DNA of 64,000 nucleotides from Sphingomonadales bacterium (GTDB taxonomy: Bacteria > Pseudomonadota > Alphaproteobacteria > Sphingomonadales > Sphingomonadaceae). Location: the NCBI GenBank assembly GCA_025362295.1, contig JANYGX010000017.1:142599-206598 (forward strand), written 5' to 3'. This document shows positions 1-8,009 of the stretch, piece after piece (positions within the stretch are counted from its first letter, which is position 1; the number at the start of each line of letters is the position of its first letter). The notes below the pieces were generated by a model that saw nothing but the letters and a program-made list of their open reading frames with translations, did not search any database and was not told where the DNA came from. Position numbers and translations under genes: made by a program.

Positions 1-113
1 GTCGTCCCGGTTTCATGGAAATTAAATTAGGTATATCAGCTGTGGCTCTTGACTCTGACTGGCATAAACTTTAGCAAACGCTTTCACATATCAGATATTT
101 ACTAGAGTTGTTT

Positions 114-239
114 ATGAAAATCCGTAATTCCTTGAAATCCCTCAAGAGTCGCCATAGAGATTGTCGCGTTGTTCGTCGCAAAGGGCGTGTCTATGTCATC
201 AACAAGACAAACCGCCGTTTTAAAGCCCGTCAGGGTTAG
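114..239 (+). CDS. rpmJ: 50S ribosomal protein L36
   Basis: Encodes a 41-residue very basic protein beginning [20 protein letters not shown], which I recognise as the smallest protein of the large ribosomal subunit. It is the form that lacks the full set of four zinc ligands (only one Cys is visible), typical of alphaproteobacteria. The ATG at 114 is the only sensible start and the frame closes with TAG at 237-239. The HAD phosphatase gene follows 32 bases later on the same strand. A TTGACT at 49-54 could be a -35 element but no convincing -10 lies 17 bases downstream, so I do not list a promoter. Confidence 0.93.
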   Translation: MKIRNSLKSLKSRHRDCRVVRRKGRVYVINKTNRRFKARQG

Positions 240-271
240 TTTATCTGAGCTTTTTTAAAGGTTGAGCAGTT

Positions 272-910
272 TTGATAAAAGCTGTTGTTTTTGATATTGG
301 CCATGTTCTGGTTGATTGGAATATTCGTTACTTATACGAAAAGCTGATTTTTAATTCTGCCCGACTTAATCATTTTCTCGATCATGTCATCACACCCGAA
401 TGGCATTTTCAACATGATATGGGCAGACCTTCCGTAGACACGATTGCTGAGCTCATCCTAGAACATCCGCATGAAGCTGAACTTATAAAATTGTACGAAC
501 CGCGATGGCTTGAAACTATTGGTCGACCTGTTCCCGGCGTTTTTGAAATTATTGCAGAACTTCACAATCAATCTGTGCCACTGTATGCGATCACGAATTT
601 TTCAGGTGAATTTTGGCCTCGCTTTGCTGCGGCATTTCCAGTCACACAATATTTCAAAGATGTGGTTGTGTCCGGCGATGAAAAAATAATGAAGCCAGAT
701 CAGCTTATTTATGTCTTGGCTCACAAACGTTTTGGTACCAAGCCCGGCGACGCCATGTTTATTGATGATCGGCTGGAAAATGTTATTGCAGCAGAAAAGA
801 GCGGGTTTGTTGGCCACCACTTTGAGGGGGCTGCCAAATTATTAGAACATCTTGACGCTGTACTACCGCCTCATTTCAGTGTGCAACGGCTGCTTCTTCC
901 TCATAAATAA
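272..910 (+). CDS. HAD-family hydrolase (YihX-like phosphatase)
   Basis: A 212-residue HAD-superfamily hydrolase, probably a small-molecule phosphatase. Motif I is FDIGHVL with Asp8 as the expected nucleophile and Gly10 where many phosphatases have the second Asp; motif II is Thr108-Asn109; motif III is Lys141 in MKPDQ; motif IV is Asp165-Asp166 in FIDDRLEN. The FDxGxVLxDW start and general layout resemble YihX, an alpha-glucose-1-phosphate phosphatase, but the substrate cannot be read from sequence. Start is TTG at 272, supported by AAAGG at 257-261. The 3' end overlaps the convergent glycerophosphodiesterase gene by 35 bases. Confidence 0.85.
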   Translation: MIKAVVFDIGHVLVDWNIRYLYEKLIFNSARLNHFLDHVITPEWHFQHDMGRPSVDTIAELILEHPHEAELIKLYEPRWLETIGRPVPGVFEIIAELHNQSVPLYAITNFSGEFWPRFAAAFPVTQYFKDVVVSGDEKIMKPDQLIYVLAHKRFGTKPGDAMFIDDRLENVIAAEKSGFVGHHFEGAAKLLEHLDAVLPPHFSVQRLLLPHK

Positions 911-1646
911 TATTGTCAGCGTGATCCTGCGCAATGACGCGTTCCTCGGCCGTGCGCACTGTCCAGGTGAGCAACGGAATATGATTGTCACGCAATTTCC
1001 GCGATAATGTACTGGGCAAATTTTTTACATTATACGCAATAAAATTGGGTTTGGCACGCCAGATAGCAAACAGCCGTAGCCAGCCCAGTCGCTCCAGCAG
1101 GTTATTGGAATTGGCTTCCTGGTCCGAGACCACCAGACCGCGAATAAGCTTGGGGGCATTGCGTCCAAACCACGAGACCACGCGCGGATCAAACGACATA
1201 ACAGCCACTGGCCCACGGTACCCTTCAAGAGCCCGGCGAATGGCAAAACATAGAGGGTGAAAATCAGTGTCGATACTGGATTTAGCCTCAATTAGAACCG
1301 GCACCTGACCGCCTATAAGGGTTAGCACCATATCAAGACTGGGAATGTACTGATCGCTGTTCTTCAATTTCACATCACGCAAACGCGCACTGGTAAAATT
1401 GCCGATTGGCCCTTCGACATCGGTTAACCGCTCAAGTGTTTCATCATGAAAAACCATGGCAGAACCATCAAAGCTGACCTGCACATCAAGCTCTACCCCA
1501 TGTCCGGCGGTCATGGCGCGCGTAAAGGCCGACATGGTATTTTCTGGCGCTGCTTGACCAGCATCATGCAAACCCCGATGCGCAAATGGCTGAGCCGTAA
1601 GCCAGGCCAATGGGTTTTTTTTGATTGGTTGGGATTTTGCAGCCAT
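876..1646 (-). CDS. Glycerophosphodiester phosphodiesterase family protein
   Basis: A 256-residue protein of the GDPD family, which hydrolyses glycerophosphodiesters to sn-glycerol 3-phosphate and an alcohol. The family signature is intact: His23-Arg24 (FAHRG), Glu35 (PENT), Glu52 and Asp54 (ELDVQ) as metal ligands, and the second catalytic His67 (VFHDETLERLT). No signal peptide is visible, so a cytoplasmic enzyme is likely, distinct from periplasmic GlpQ. It runs in the same direction as the RidA gene 54 bases upstream, a neighbourhood I have seen in other alphaproteobacteria. Convergent overlap with the HAD gene at its 3' end. Confidence 0.88.
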   Translation of the reverse strand: MAAKSQPIKKNPLAWLTAQPFAHRGLHDAGQAAPENTMSAFTRAMTAGHGVELDVQVSFDGSAMVFHDETLERLTDVEGPIGNFTSARLRDVKLKNSDQYIPSLDMVLTLIGGQVPVLIEAKSSIDTDFHPLCFAIRRALEGYRGPVAVMSFDPRVVSWFGRNAPKLIRGLVVSDQEANSNNLLERLGWLRLFAIWRAKPNFIAYNVKNLPSTLSRKLRDNHIPLLTWTVRTAEERVIAQDHADNIIYEEEAAVAH

Positions 1647-1700
1647 ACGCTTAGATACTACTTAACAAAACCGTTGTAAAACAAGAATTATATGAATAAT

Positions 1701-2162
1701 TCATGCCGCGATCACGAAGCTGGCTTCAACTTCGACACTAACACCGCGCGGCAGGCTATTCACCCCCACAGCTGCTCGTACATGGCGACCGCTGTCACCA
1801 AATATTTCCACCATTAGATCTGAAGCGCCGTTTGCGACGAACGGTTGGTCCGTAAAGCTGTCAGCAGAAGCCACAAAAGCGCCCAGTCGCACCACCTGAA
1901 CAACCTTATCAAGGCTGCCAAGCTTTGCCTTCACCTGAGCAAGCAGGTTAAGGCCACATTGTCGTGCCGCAAATTTTGCATCTTCCGGTGTCACATCATG
2001 CCCGACCAGACCAGAGTGCAACAATCCGCTGTCGGTCATGGGTAATTGGCCGGAAATGTAGAGCATGTTGCCGACTATGATGGCTGGGACATAGCTCGCA
2101 AGGGGTGCCGGCGGCTTGGGCAAATCAATCCCAAGACGTTGGAGTTGCGCTTCAGCGCTCAT
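1701..2162 (-). CDS. RidA family protein
   Basis: A 153-residue YjgF/YER057c/UK114 protein. RidA proteins hydrolyse reactive enamine/imine intermediates released by PLP enzymes; the reaction depends on a conserved arginine. Here the C-terminal signature GRHVRAAVGVNSLPRGVSVE keeps the Arg and the LP.GVSVE segment. The protein is about 25 residues longer than E. coli RidA because of an N-terminal extension, which places it among the longer subfamily whose members are not all proven deaminases. It lies upstream of the glycerophosphodiesterase gene on the same strand and may be co-transcribed. Confidence 0.87.
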   Translation of the reverse strand: MSAEAQLQRLGIDLPKPPAPLASYVPAIIVGNMLYISGQLPMTDSGLLHSGLVGHDVTPEDAKFAARQCGLNLLAQVKAKLGSLDKVVQVVRLGAFVASADSFTDQPFVANGASDLMVEIFGDSGRHVRAAVGVNSLPRGVSVEVEASFVIAA

Positions 2163-2197
2163 ATTTGCCTCGTCAATAAAATTTAATACTTGGTTGT

Positions 2198-2923
2198 CTA
2201 GTGCGTTTGCGGACTTAAGGCAACCGTTGCGGCAGGGGCTGTGCGTCGCCCAAAACCAGATTGTTTGAATGCAGGCTCCCAGCGTTTTGCCAGCATGGCA
2301 TGGGCTGTCGCATAAGCCCGTTCAAGCGTAATATCAGCGCTGAATGTTGTGCAGCCGCCAATGGCCTGCACCTCAAGGCTATGCCCCCGATAAGAGATGC
2401 TAAGAGCGCTGACGGATGCCACAAGCTGTGCCGTCTTGGATGTCGCAAAATCACTCGGGCAATGCGTGAGAAGCAAGGCAAACTCGTGATGGCTGATCCG
2501 CGCAATAACATCGGAGCGTCGGGTAACGGATCTGAGTTCGTCTGTAATACGGTTCAATATAAAATTCTCGGCGGTTTCGCCATGAGTATGGCTGATGTCT
2601 GCCAGGCCATTGACCGCAATTATGATGAGCAATGCCGGATCGCCGTAGCGGCCAGCGGCGGCTGCTGCCCGACTAAACGCCAGCTGCATGCCCTTATGAT
2701 TTTCAAGGCCCGTAACAGGATCGATCAGCGCTTGCGCCTCCATTTTGGCCAAGGCCATTTGTCGGTTGCCCAGTTCCTGCTCGGCGCGTGCGGCAAAGCG
2801 CAGGACTTCGCACAGCAGGTCACGGTTGCCGCTTGAAACACTGTCCATGTCCAATGAGTGCAGCAACCGGTTGGCCAAAGGCCCAAAAACGCCAATATCG
2901 TTGTTTTGCTGCGTCTCAATCAT
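2198..2923 (-). CDS. GGDEF-domain protein with degenerate signature
   Basis: A cytoplasmic protein of about 241 residues with an N-terminal helical segment (roughly residues 20-70) followed by a GGDEF-type domain (DPVTGLENHKG at its beginning). The active-site signature reads SHHEF instead of GGDEF, so guanylate cyclase activity is unlikely; a sensory or GTP-binding role is an inference. I chose the ATG at 2923, 14 codons inside the longest frame, because AGGA lies 7 bases before it. There is no EAL domain and no membrane segment. The next gene upstream, korA, is divergent. Confidence 0.8.
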   Translation of the reverse strand: MIETQQNNDIGVFGPLANRLLHSLDMDSVSSGNRDLLCEVLRFAARAEQELGNRQMALAKMEAQALIDPVTGLENHKGMQLAFSRAAAAAGRYGDPALLIIIAVNGLADISHTHGETAENFILNRITDELRSVTRRSDVIARISHHEFALLLTHCPSDFATSKTAQLVASVSALSISYRGHSLEVQAIGGCTTFSADITLERAYATAHAMLAKRWEPAFKQSGFGRRTAPAATVALSPQTH

Positions 2924-3139
2924 AATATTATCCTGTTTGATGCGTGAAGTAAGAGAGTGCCACACAAAGGGTTACGGCACAGTTAAGGATAATAAGCTTT
3001 TAACATGACATGCCGACCAGAGCGCATGAAGGCGGTATAGTCCAGCTTCGCATACTTCCATATTTTCTGCGTTGCCGTCGGGATTCAACAGGTATATTCA
3101 AACATCTGAAAAGTAATAACGGGAACAGGACGAACTTTT

Positions 3140-5017
3140 ATGGCCACTGCGCTTAAGGCCTCTCATAATACGCAAGCCGCCAAACGCTCATCCGAATCCG
3201 TGGTGATGCGATTTGCCGGCGATTCTGGCGACGGGATGCAATTGACCGGTGGCCAGTTTACCCTTTCAACCGCTCTTACGGGCAATGATCTGGCTACCTT
3301 TCCAGACTTTCCGGCTGAAATCCGTGCGCCCACTGGCACATTATTTGGCGTGTCTTCATTCCAGATCAACTTTGGCGCAACCGATATCGAGACGGCGGGT
3401 GATGACATAGACGTGCTTGTCGCCATGAACCCGGCTGGCCTTAAAACCAACGTTGGCGCAGTCAAGCGTGGCGGTACGCTGATTATCGATACCGGCGAGT
3501 TCAATGCGCGCAACCTGCAAAAGGCCAACTATGTGCAAAGCCCGATAGATGATGGCTCTTTGGGGGACTATCAGGTGCTGGCGTTCAACATCAGCCAGAT
3601 GACGGTTGATGCAGTGAAACAATTCGGGCTTGGCAACAAGGATGCACTGCGCTGCAAGAACATGTGGACGCTAGGATTGGCGCTGTGGATGTTTGATCGT
3701 GATCGCGCGCCGCTGGTGGACTGGCTGAACACCAAGTTTGCTAAAAATCAGGTGCTGGCGGATGCCAACATTGCAGCCCTCAATGCCGGCCATGCATTTG
3801 GTGAAACGGCGGAGATTGGTGGCTTGGCCCAGACGACGGTTGATGCTGTGGCATCGGCGCCTGGCTTGTATCGCACAGTCACAGGTGCTGAAGCCTTGTC
3901 GCTGGGGCTGGTGGCAGGCGCTGAACTCTCCGGCCTCAAAATGTTTTTTGGTGGCTACCCGATCACGCCGGCATCGGCGATTTTGCATCAGCTCTCACGC
4001 TATAAAGAATTTGGCGTCACCACATTTCAGGCAGAAGATGAAATCGCGGCCATCTGTTCAGCCATTGGTGCCTCCTACGCCGGTCAACTTGGCGTCACAT
4101 CATCCTCCGGCCCCGGCATTGCCCTGAAGGGCGAAGCGATGGGCCTTGCGATCATGACTGAACTGCCGCTGGTCATCATCAACTCGCAGCGCGGCGGGCC
4201 ATCAACGGGGTTGCCGACCAAAACCGAGCAGTCGGATTTGTATCAGGCCGTCTATGGCCGCAATGGTGATGCGCCGCTGTGTGTCATTTCAGCGCGCTCT
4301 TCAGCCGATTGTTTTGACGTGGCCATTGAAGCGTGCCGGATTGCCACCCAGTTTATGACACCCGTGATGCTGTTGACCGACGGCTATATTGCCAACGCCG
4401 CTGAGCCGTGGCGTGTGCCATCAATGGAAAATTACAAGTCGTTTCCGGTTGTGTTTCATGACAAGGCTTTAGCAGAGGGTGAAAAACTCAACCCTTATGC
4501 GCGTGATCCGGAAACATTGAAGCGCATCTGGATCAAGCCAGGCACAGAAGGGCTGATGCACCGCATTGGCGGAATCGAGAAAGATTTTAACAGCGGCAAC
4601 ATCAATTACGAAGCGGCTAATCACCAGAAGATGACCGACACCCGCGCCAACAAAATTCTGGGCATTGCTGATCATATACCGCTGCAAACAGTAGATCAGG
4701 GTGATGATACCGGCGAGCTGGTGATCGTCGGCTGGGGTTCCACCTATGGGCCAATCCGCCAAGCGGTGCGCCGTGCCCGGGCGGTAGGCAAATCCGTCAG
4801 CCACATTCATGTTCGCCATATCTGGCCGCTGCCGAAGAACCTCGGCGACCTGCTCAATGGTTTCAAGCACATCTTGGTGCCAGAAATGAACACCGGCCAG
4901 TTTAAAACATTGCTGCGCGACCAGTATCTGGTCGATGCCAAGCCGCTGAACAAGGTGACGGGACAACCCTTCAAGATTGCAGAGATCGAGGCGGCGATTG
5001 AGAAGTTGTTGATATGA
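3140..5017 (+). CDS. korA: 2-oxoglutarate:ferredoxin oxidoreductase, fused gamma-alpha subunit
   Basis: A 625-residue KorA. Residues about 20-200 form the gamma domain (RFAGDSGDGMQLTGGQF, FPDFPAEIRAPTGT), followed by the alpha domain (YPITPASAILH, FQAEDEIAAICSAIGAS, SGPGIALKGEAMG, SQRGGPSTGLPTKTEQSD). Together with KorB it oxidatively decarboxylates 2-oxoglutarate to succinyl-CoA with ferredoxin as acceptor, an alternative to the NAD-linked dehydrogenase, and can work reductively. Start ATG at 3140 with AGGA nine bases upstream. The stop overlaps the start of the cysteine hydrolase gene as ATGA, so this is an operon; korB lies 1.4 kb further because of an intervening toxin-antitoxin-like pair. 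Confidence 0.93.
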   Translation: MATALKASHNTQAAKRSSESVVMRFAGDSGDGMQLTGGQFTLSTALTGNDLATFPDFPAEIRAPTGTLFGVSSFQINFGATDIETAGDDIDVLVAMNPAGLKTNVGAVKRGGTLIIDTGEFNARNLQKANYVQSPIDDGSLGDYQVLAFNISQMTVDAVKQFGLGNKDALRCKNMWTLGLALWMFDRDRAPLVDWLNTKFAKNQVLADANIAALNAGHAFGETAEIGGLAQTTVDAVASAPGLYRTVTGAEALSLGLVAGAELSGLKMFFGGYPITPASAILHQLSRYKEFGVTTFQAEDEIAAICSAIGASYAGQLGVTSSSGPGIALKGEAMGLAIMTELPLVIINSQRGGPSTGLPTKTEQSDLYQAVYGRNGDAPLCVISARSSADCFDVAIEACRIATQFMTPVMLLTDGYIANAAEPWRVPSMENYKSFPVVFHDKALAEGEKLNPYARDPETLKRIWIKPGTEGLMHRIGGIEKDFNSGNINYEAANHQKMTDTRANKILGIADHIPLQTVDQGDDTGELVIVGWGSTYGPIRQAVRRARAVGKSVSHIHVRHIWPLPKNLGDLLNGFKHILVPEMNTGQFKTLLRDQYLVDAKPLNKVTGQPFKIAEIEAAIEKLLI

Positions 5018-5553
5018 GCGCAACCGCCCTCCTCATCATCGATGTGCAAAAGGGGATGTTCACGCACAAGGAACAGCCGCATGAAGGTAATCTTTTGCTG
5101 GCGCGTATCTCCGGAATGGTAGAGCGGGCGCGCAACGCCCATGTACCTGTTATTTTTGTCCAGCACGATGGTGGCGCTGGGCATACGTTCGAAAAGCCAA
5201 CGGAAGGCTGGCAACTGCATCCGGGAACCGGCTATCGTCATGCTGATGTTGTCGTCGAGAAACGCTATTGTGACGCCTTTCAGGAGACGCCGTTGCACGC
5301 GCATTTGCAAACGAACAAGGTGAGCAGGATTATTATTGCCGGCATGCAGACTGAATATTGTATTGATACCAGTTGTCGCCGTGCCTTCTCACTTGGCTAT
5401 GAGGTCATTCTGGCGAGCAATGCGCACAGCACATTCTCAAACAGCGCATTGTCCGCGGCACAAATCATAGCGCACCACAATATGGTTCTCGGCGATAATT
5501 TTGCGATCTTGCGCGCAGCAGAAGATATTGATTTTCAGCACGGGGAAAAATAG
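5014..5553 (+). CDS. Isochorismatase-like cysteine hydrolase
   Basis: A 179-residue cysteine hydrolase of the isochorismatase/nicotinamidase superfamily. The catalytic triad is visible: Asp10 (LLIIDVQ), Lys83 (VVEKRYCDAF) and Cys116 (GMQTEYCIDTS). Members hydrolyse amides or related bonds in small molecules; the substrate here is unknown. It overlaps korA by four bases and in the ancestral arrangement would have been followed directly by korB, which suggests a long-standing functional or regulatory link with the kor operon, though no such link is known to me. Confidence 0.87.
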   Translation: MSATALLIIDVQKGMFTHKEQPHEGNLLLARISGMVERARNAHVPVIFVQHDGGAGHTFEKPTEGWQLHPGTGYRHADVVVEKRYCDAFQETPLHAHLQTNKVSRIIIAGMQTEYCIDTSCRRAFSLGYEVILASNAHSTFSNSALSAAQIIAHHNMVLGDNFAILRAAEDIDFQHGEK

Positions 5554-5569
5554 ATATGAACGATCTCAC
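5554..5569 (+). repeat. 16-base direct repeat, left copy (antitoxin start)
   Basis: The 16 bases ATATGAACGATCTCAC occur here and again, identically, at 6386-6401 where they are the start of korB. Each copy contains the ATG of the gene that follows, so the first five codons (MNDLT) of the antitoxin-like gene and of korB are the same. This looks like a duplication created when the 832-base segment between them entered the operon. Confidence 0.85.
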
Positions 5570-5789
5570 GCCTGCGACCCGAGCCACACTTGAACGATTC
5601 AGTGCCGGTGAGATCTCACGAATTGAATTGGGACAATTGATTGGGGAACCCATCTCTTTTGGAGATATGTTAGCAATGCTGCACCAAGCGCATTTACCAC
5701 TACCGCGCTATGGTAGGCCGTTTAATCCTGTAGCAATACGGCTTGTGAAAGAGCTGGCCATCAAAAATGCTGCACCAAAGCTTCTCTGA
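5556..5789 (+). CDS. Small antitoxin-like protein paired with PIN protein
   Basis: A 77-residue protein I cannot place firmly in a named family; the size, the helical segment ERFSAGEISRIELGQLIGE and the tight coupling to a PIN-domain gene suggest an antitoxin, comparable to UPF0175-type partners. It begins MNDLTPATR, sharing its first codons with korB (MNDLTPLKA) because of the direct repeat. Its stop overlaps the PIN start as TGATG. It uses the leader that presumably once belonged to korB, since it follows the cysteine hydrolase gene by only two bases. Function is inferred from context only. Confidence 0.6.
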   Translation: MNDLTPATRATLERFSAGEISRIELGQLIGEPISFGDMLAMLHQAHLPLPRYGRPFNPVAIRLVKELAIKNAAPKLL

Positions 5790-6391
5790 TGTCAGCATTG
5801 CGCATTTTGATCATGGATACCGGGCCACTGATTACGCTGGCTGCTGCTGGATCGCTGGACTATCTGTTACTACCGGGACTTCCCGTGCTTGTTCCTGATG
5901 CGATTTTGTATGAAGCCACAATCAAGAGCGATGCGCTTGGGGCGGCAGATATATTGGATTGGTCACAAGACCGCGCGAAGCATATTCAAATCATTGCCAC
6001 GCGCACTTTGACAGCTTATTTTGCCAGTCTTGAGCTCGGGATAAAGCCAGAAAGTGGGCTTGGTGAACGCGCTGCTGTGGAGGTCGCGCGCAATACACCC
6101 TATTTGGGAGAAGACGAGCAGGCATTGTTGTTGACAGAGGATGATCGACTTATTCGCGGAACATTTGTGACCATGAATGACGATCAACGAATCATGCGCA
6201 TGACAACATTTGACTATCTCGACGCACTAGAACAGGCGCAGAAAATCAATTCAGCTGATGAAGTTTACAAACGTGCCGAAGATGCTGGGCGATTGGCATC
6301 GAAGCGAAGTCTGGAACAGGAAAAGCATGAACAAGCTTTATCTGCACTCAATAAAGTTCTTTCTAGCTCTGCAAATAGGAATTTAATATGA
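5789..6391 (+). CDS. PIN-domain protein, probable toxin (DUF3368-like)
   Basis: A 200-residue protein whose N-terminal 140 residues look like a PIN ribonuclease fold: Asp10 in ILIMDTGPLITLA, Glu42 (LYEAT), Glu94 (GLGERAAVE) and the acidic pair Asp118-Asp119 (LLTEDDRL) would form the metal site. The C-terminal 60 residues are helical, charged and possibly coiled coil (KRAEDAGRLASKRSLEQEKHEQ). PIN toxins cleave RNA and are held in check by a co-transcribed antitoxin; here that would be the 77-residue gene overlapping it by one base. Its own stop overlaps korB as ATGA, so korB translation is now coupled to a probable toxin gene. Confidence 0.72.
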   Translation: MSALRILIMDTGPLITLAAAGSLDYLLLPGLPVLVPDAILYEATIKSDALGAADILDWSQDRAKHIQIIATRTLTAYFASLELGIKPESGLGERAAVEVARNTPYLGEDEQALLLTEDDRLIRGTFVTMNDDQRIMRMTTFDYLDALEQAQKINSADEVYKRAEDAGRLASKRSLEQEKHEQALSALNKVLSSSANRNLI

Positions 6392-6401
6392 ACGATCTCA
6401 C
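6386..6401 (+). repeat. 16-base direct repeat, right copy (korB start)
   Basis: Second copy of the 16 bases described at 5554-5569, identical in all positions and including the korB ATG. The bases on the two outer sides differ (G versus A before, G versus C after), so the identity is confined to these 16 positions. Confidence 0.85.
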
Positions 6402-7407
6402 CCCACTCAAAGCTGATGATTTTGCCACCGATCAGGAAGTGCGCTGGTGCCCTGGTTGTGGCGACTATGCCATTCTTAAATGTATGCAACGCACGTTGCC
6501 GACGCTTGGCGTTCGGCCAGAGAATACGGTGTTCATTTCCGGCATCGGCTGCTCGTCGCGGTTTCCCTATTACATGGCAACCTATGGCTTTCACACCATC
6601 CATGGCCGCGCTCCAGCGGTGGCTACCGGTGTTAAACTGGCGAACCCTGAACTCGATGTCTGGCTGATCACGGGCGATGGCGATGCGCTGTCGATTGGCG
6701 GCAACCACACCATGCACCTGCTGCGGCGTAATCTGAATATTCAAATCCTGCTGTTCAACAACGAGATTTATGGGCTCACCAAAGGGCAATATTCACCAAC
6801 ATCGCGCGTCGGCACCAAATCGCCATCAACGCCTTTCGGATCGGTTGATCGTGCGGCAAGTCCGGTGCTGTTTGCACTTGGGTCAGGCGCGCGTTTTGTT
6901 GCCCGCACGGTTGATACGGCACAAAAGCATATGCCGGAAATGTTCACACGCGCCTATCAGCACCAAGGCGCATCCTTTGTAGAAATTTTCCAGAACTGTG
7001 TGGTCTATAACGATGATGTCTTTGCTGATTTTACAGCGAAGCCAGTTGCCGCAGACAGCCAAGTGCTGCTCGAGCACGGCAAGCCAATGATCTATGGCAA
7101 GGATAAAACCAAGGGCCTGCGGTTAAACCGTGATCATCTGCATCTTGAGGTCGTTACACTTGGTGAAAACGGCATTACCGAGGCTGACATTCTGGTGCAC
7201 GACGAAACAAATAAATCTGTCGCCCATATGCTGGGCGAGATGCAGTTTGCTGATGGTTATCCCGTCGCGATGGGTGTGCTCTATTGCAATCCGGCACCGA
7301 CATTTGACAGTGCCGTTATAGCACAGAACGCAGATATCGCGGCAAAGAAAGGCAAGCCAGATTTAAACAAGTTACTGCGGCATGGCCAGACTTGGACGGT
7401 CAAGTAA
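6388..7407 (+). CDS. korB: 2-oxoglutarate:ferredoxin oxidoreductase beta subunit
   Basis: A 339-residue KorB. The iron-sulphur cysteines lie in WCPGCGDYA (Cys21, Cys24) and GIGCSS, and the thiamine-diphosphate binding stretch is GDGDALSIGGNHTMHLLRRN followed by FNNEIYGLTKGQYSPTS, the usual signature. It forms the catalytic partner of KorA. ATG at 6388 overlaps the PIN stop; AGGA at 6378-6381 within the PIN gene acts as ribosome binding site, so the original leader has been replaced. Ends one base before the convergent acetyltransferase gene. Confidence 0.94.
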   Translation: MNDLTPLKADDFATDQEVRWCPGCGDYAILKCMQRTLPTLGVRPENTVFISGIGCSSRFPYYMATYGFHTIHGRAPAVATGVKLANPELDVWLITGDGDALSIGGNHTMHLLRRNLNIQILLFNNEIYGLTKGQYSPTSRVGTKSPSTPFGSVDRAASPVLFALGSGARFVARTVDTAQKHMPEMFTRAYQHQGASFVEIFQNCVVYNDDVFADFTAKPVAADSQVLLEHGKPMIYGKDKTKGLRLNRDHLHLEVVTLGENGITEADILVHDETNKSVAHMLGEMQFADGYPVAMGVLYCNPAPTFDSAVIAQNADIAAKKGKPDLNKLLRHGQTWTVK

Positions 7408-7408
7408 A

Positions 7409-7954
7409 TCAAGCCTTAATTTTGTAAACCAGTCGGCGTCGTGCAGGGTCATCAGCTGCCATCGTCGGATAATCAAAATCAGCTCTACTATCGTGTGTCA
7501 TGTGGAGACGCTCCATCACCCGGCGCGAGCGTTTGTTGTCTGCTGCAGTGAGCGCGATGATTTCAGGAATGTGGTGCTCTCTCATGCCATGATTGAGAGC
7601 GGCTTGCGCTGCTTCTGTAGCATAGCCATGCCCCCAATGCTCGTGAACCAGCTGCCAACCCGTTTCAATCCAGGGTGCCGGTATGGCAGGAATATCAATG
7701 TCGCCGTGTTTGAGGCCGCAAATTCCGGCAAACTGTGTCATACCAGGCACCTCAATAACCCAAAATCCATAACCATGCTCGGCAAAATGAGATTTATATT
7801 TTTCGACTGTTGCAAGCGCCTCGCTCTGTGTTTTTATGCCACCAAGATGCTTCATGCCTTCAGTGTCTGAGGTCATGGCGACGTAGGGTACTAGATCATC
7901 CTCACGCCAATGGCGCAGTATCAGCCGAAGAGTGGTAAGGTTTTGTGTGGGCAT
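7409..7954 (-). CDS. GNAT family N-acetyltransferase (RimJ/RimL type)
   Basis: A 181-residue GCN5-related acetyltransferase. It starts with the LTTLRLILRHWREDDL segment common to the RimJ/RimL branch and has the acetyl-CoA binding stretch around HWGHGYATEAAQAALNH (roughly residues 107-123) followed by AADNKRSRRVMERLHM. Such enzymes acetylate protein N-termini or small amines; the substrate is not predictable. It is convergent with korB with a one-base gap and 55 bases downstream of ubiA on the same strand. Confidence 0.87.
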   Translation of the reverse strand: MPTQNLTTLRLILRHWREDDLVPYVAMTSDTEGMKHLGGIKTQSEALATVEKYKSHFAEHGYGFWVIEVPGMTQFAGICGLKHGDIDIPAIPAPWIETGWQLVHEHWGHGYATEAAQAALNHGMREHHIPEIIALTAADNKRSRRVMERLHMTHDSRADFDYPTMAADDPARRRLVYKIKA

Positions 7955-8009
7955 GGTGTTGTCCTCATGAAAATATAATGATGCAATTGATCATGATTAC
8001 TAACTCATT

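Noticed and set aside
49..77. Possible sigma-70 promoter before rpmJ (TTGACT).
   Set aside because: The -10 at the right distance (TAGCAA) is poor and other spacings are no better.
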